Source: Malurus cyaneus samueli (taxonomy: Eukaryota > Chordata > Aves > Passeriformes > Maluridae). From it: a stretch of 64,000 nt of DNA. Under the pieces are notes generated by a model. The model was given only the letters and a program-made list of their open reading frames with translations. It made no database searches and had not been told where the DNA came from. This document shows, one piece after another, positions 62,037-64,000 of this stretch. Position 1 is the stretch's first letter. Each line of letters begins with the position of its first letter. The position numbers were made by a program, and so were the translations under genes. The stretch spans positions 130,891-194,890 of the forward strand of contig VKON01000201.1 of NCBI GenBank assembly GCA_009741485.1, read 5' to 3'.

Positions 62037-63625
62037 AACTTATGCTGAAATGAGCTCTTGTGAATGAGCTGATTCACGGACATAGCCTTTATTTTGAGAT
62101 CAGGCAGAGCAACTTTAAATAGTTATCTAAAGCAAACAAATGGATAAGTGCAGGTCATAGATCACCACCCAGTAATTCCTCTGTCAGACTAGCTGTTTCT
62201 GTTGCCAGGAAAGGATGGGTTTGGTAGCCTTTGACATCAGTAGTTCAGTAGATTCAGTAGAAAGATGTCACAAGTGGTTCTGTGAAGTACTTTTATTCCA
62301 CTGCAAGGGAGAGAAGGGGGACAGTGAAAGAATTGTAATTTTGGGTGCAGTTTCTTACTATTTCCACTGCCCCAGAATGATCTGCAATATTCAATACATA
62401 AAAATGATCATTTGTCTTACTCAATCACCTCAACTACCTATTTTTGCAAGTCTTGGTTAGATTAAAGGATTATAGTAGAGAAAGAACTAAAGAAAGTTTG
62501 TTGTTACCCTAATCAATGCAAATATACTAAAGGAATAGCCAAATACTGGTCTTGCTGATGTAATGAAATATTTTATTTAAAGTCTAGGTAAGTAGTCATA
62601 ACCTTACTGCCATTAACAGAAATATCTCTTGAGTTTACCCAAGACTGGGGAGAATGCCTTTGGGAAGTCCAAGAGACTGCAGAAAGCCCAAAGATCCAAG
62701 AAGGAGTTAGCACTCCCCTGTCAAGCCCAAATTTTGAATCAGAATTAGTTTTTAGAGCAATACTAGATAATAAGCAGTTGTAATCCCTTTTTAATGTATT
62801 CTGTGTTACTCATTCGGGTTTAAACTTTGTTTTTTGTATGTAACAAAAGCACAAATTTCAGTGGTTTTTTGTTCGTTGAATTTATACTTTCTACTAGTTT
62901 CCTGCTTTTCAATCTGTTTATCTTACTATATTGTCTTGAGAACTTGATGATTCAAGATTATCATTGATGGCTAAATGAGAGGGTTGACCATTTTTTTAAG
63001 CAAAATGAAAGGGTAACATCTGTGTTTCATCTTTCGTCCTGCAGTCTTCCCCCTCCATCCTGTAAGGTGTCTCTGGAACAAACTTTGAAACATCTGTACA
63101 GGTTTTTTTTCCTAATTAATGTGTTCTTAAAAGTTCTGTCTGACCCAGAATGTGGTGGTAAAGTTGTGACTGTGCTTGTAGTTTCTTCTGGCATTCCTCC
63201 TAAACAGTTTCTTCAACAACTTTCCAATTTGGGCAGCTCGATACCTGAGATATTGAGATAGAAGGTCTCTGAAGTCTCTTGGGTTTTTTTGTATTGTAGC
63301 AGTGAGAAGCTGCATAGTTTTCACCTGCAGTTGCACCCATCATAATATTTTCCTTACCCTGAAATAAATTTTGTTTGTCCTTTGGGGCATATTTGAGTGG
63401 AGGGGCTGCCCCTGTTAGTTATGATGGACTAGAAATACATTTTGTGATCACAACTACCTGATAAAGAAGTGGCATGTTCCCTTTCCTCATGATACTCTCA
63501 TGATTATGGCAAAGCTTTCAGTCAGAAATTAATACAATAGCTGGGTTGCAGTACGGCTCACTGAGATCAAAGAATGCATAACGTCCTGCCAGAGATGGTT
63601 TGATATACATGTCGGAAGAGCTGGT

Positions 63626-63676
63626 TATCTCTGATAGATCCCTGGAAGTGTTCAGTGTATCTCTGATAGATCCCTG
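63626..63676 (+). repeat. 19-bp direct repeat
   Basis: tatctctgatagatccctg is present at 63626-63644 and again at 63658-63676, separated by 13 bases. Confidence 0.95.
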
Positions 63677-64000
63677 CATCATTTGCACATATGGCTCAGC
63701 CATCCCCAACAGAAACATGACTGAGCCTACGTCTGCTAGATCCCCTGGTCTTTTGCACTTTTATACTCCTCCTCACACTGTGTAGCACTCTATTTCCCCC
63801 AGAATTTTAGGTGACTGTAACTATGCCTTACCTATACCAACATTTTCCCAGGTCTAATTTTACAAGCAGTGATAAGCAGAGCAAGGGTGGTCCCATTTTG
63901 GTTTAGCATGAAACGTTGGCATGGGCACTAACTTCATCGCATCTGGCTTGGGTCAGTTGTTGCAGTCTGAGTAGTTTCAGAGTGAGGCTTTTTAAAAATT

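Larger units (their letters stand above)
58217..64000 (+). other. PAM intron after coding exon 4 (runs off the window)
   Basis: This sequence follows donor gtaaga and has no matching next exon in the window. It contains an antisense ERVL-type LTR (59400-59894), a GC-richer LTR-like unit (61183-62036), an unassigned minus-strand frame at 60604-60921, and a small duplicated segment at 63626-63676. Confidence 0.8.

Noticed and set aside
1..64000. Operons, CRISPR arrays, tRNA or rRNA genes, bacterial mobile elements
   Set aside because: None was seen. The sequence is vertebrate nuclear DNA with introns, LINEs and ERV LTRs. A covariance-model tRNA or miRNA search was not possible by eye.

Overview
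This is vertebrate, almost certainly avian, nuclear DNA and not a microbial or plasmid window. It is AT-rich and CpG-poor, has no long open frames, and carries CR1-type LINE 3' ends and bird-type endogenous retrovirus (ERV) LTRs. One LTR-like unit (61183-62036) resembles a family I associate with neoavian birds more than chickens, but I did not test this.

The only protein-coding gene I can support is the 5' part of PAM (peptidylglycine alpha-amidating monooxygenase) on the + strand. Five features are clear. A leader exon begins at 47308 after a strong splice acceptor; the ATG lies at 47725, and this exon encodes the signal peptide and propeptide (to 47816). Coding exons follow at 49058-49178, 51401-51458 and 58129-58216. 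The four coding segments splice in frame to 119 complete codons plus two bases of a Trp codon, ending just after the His-His pair that binds the CuH copper of the PHM domain. The next coding exon was not found before 64000. PAM makes C-terminally amidated neuropeptides in the secretory pathway.

Layout: 1-47307 holds no convincing host exon and is probably a very long 5' intron (or intron plus intergenic DNA), because the 47308 exon starts at an acceptor and no CpG-island promoter is visible. This stretch carries a sense-strand ERVK-like LTR (about 3316-3888), a decayed antisense ERVL-like pol remnant with recognisable RT, RNase H and integrase (about 9900-7200), several antisense ERVL-type LTRs, CR1 fragments and simple repeats. 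47308-58216 is the PAM exon cluster, with one short assembly gap (52900-52914). 58217-64000 is the next intron, with an antisense ERVL-like LTR and the 850-bp GC-richer LTR-like element.

I found no evidence for a novel multi-gene system. The points of most interest are the uORF-rich PAM leader, the missing promoter, the readable D,D35E geometry of a dead integrase with an Asp-to-Asn change, a 52-bp near-perfect duplicate of LTR sequence 2.8 kb away, and the shared antisense orientation of the ERVL-type LTRs relative to PAM.
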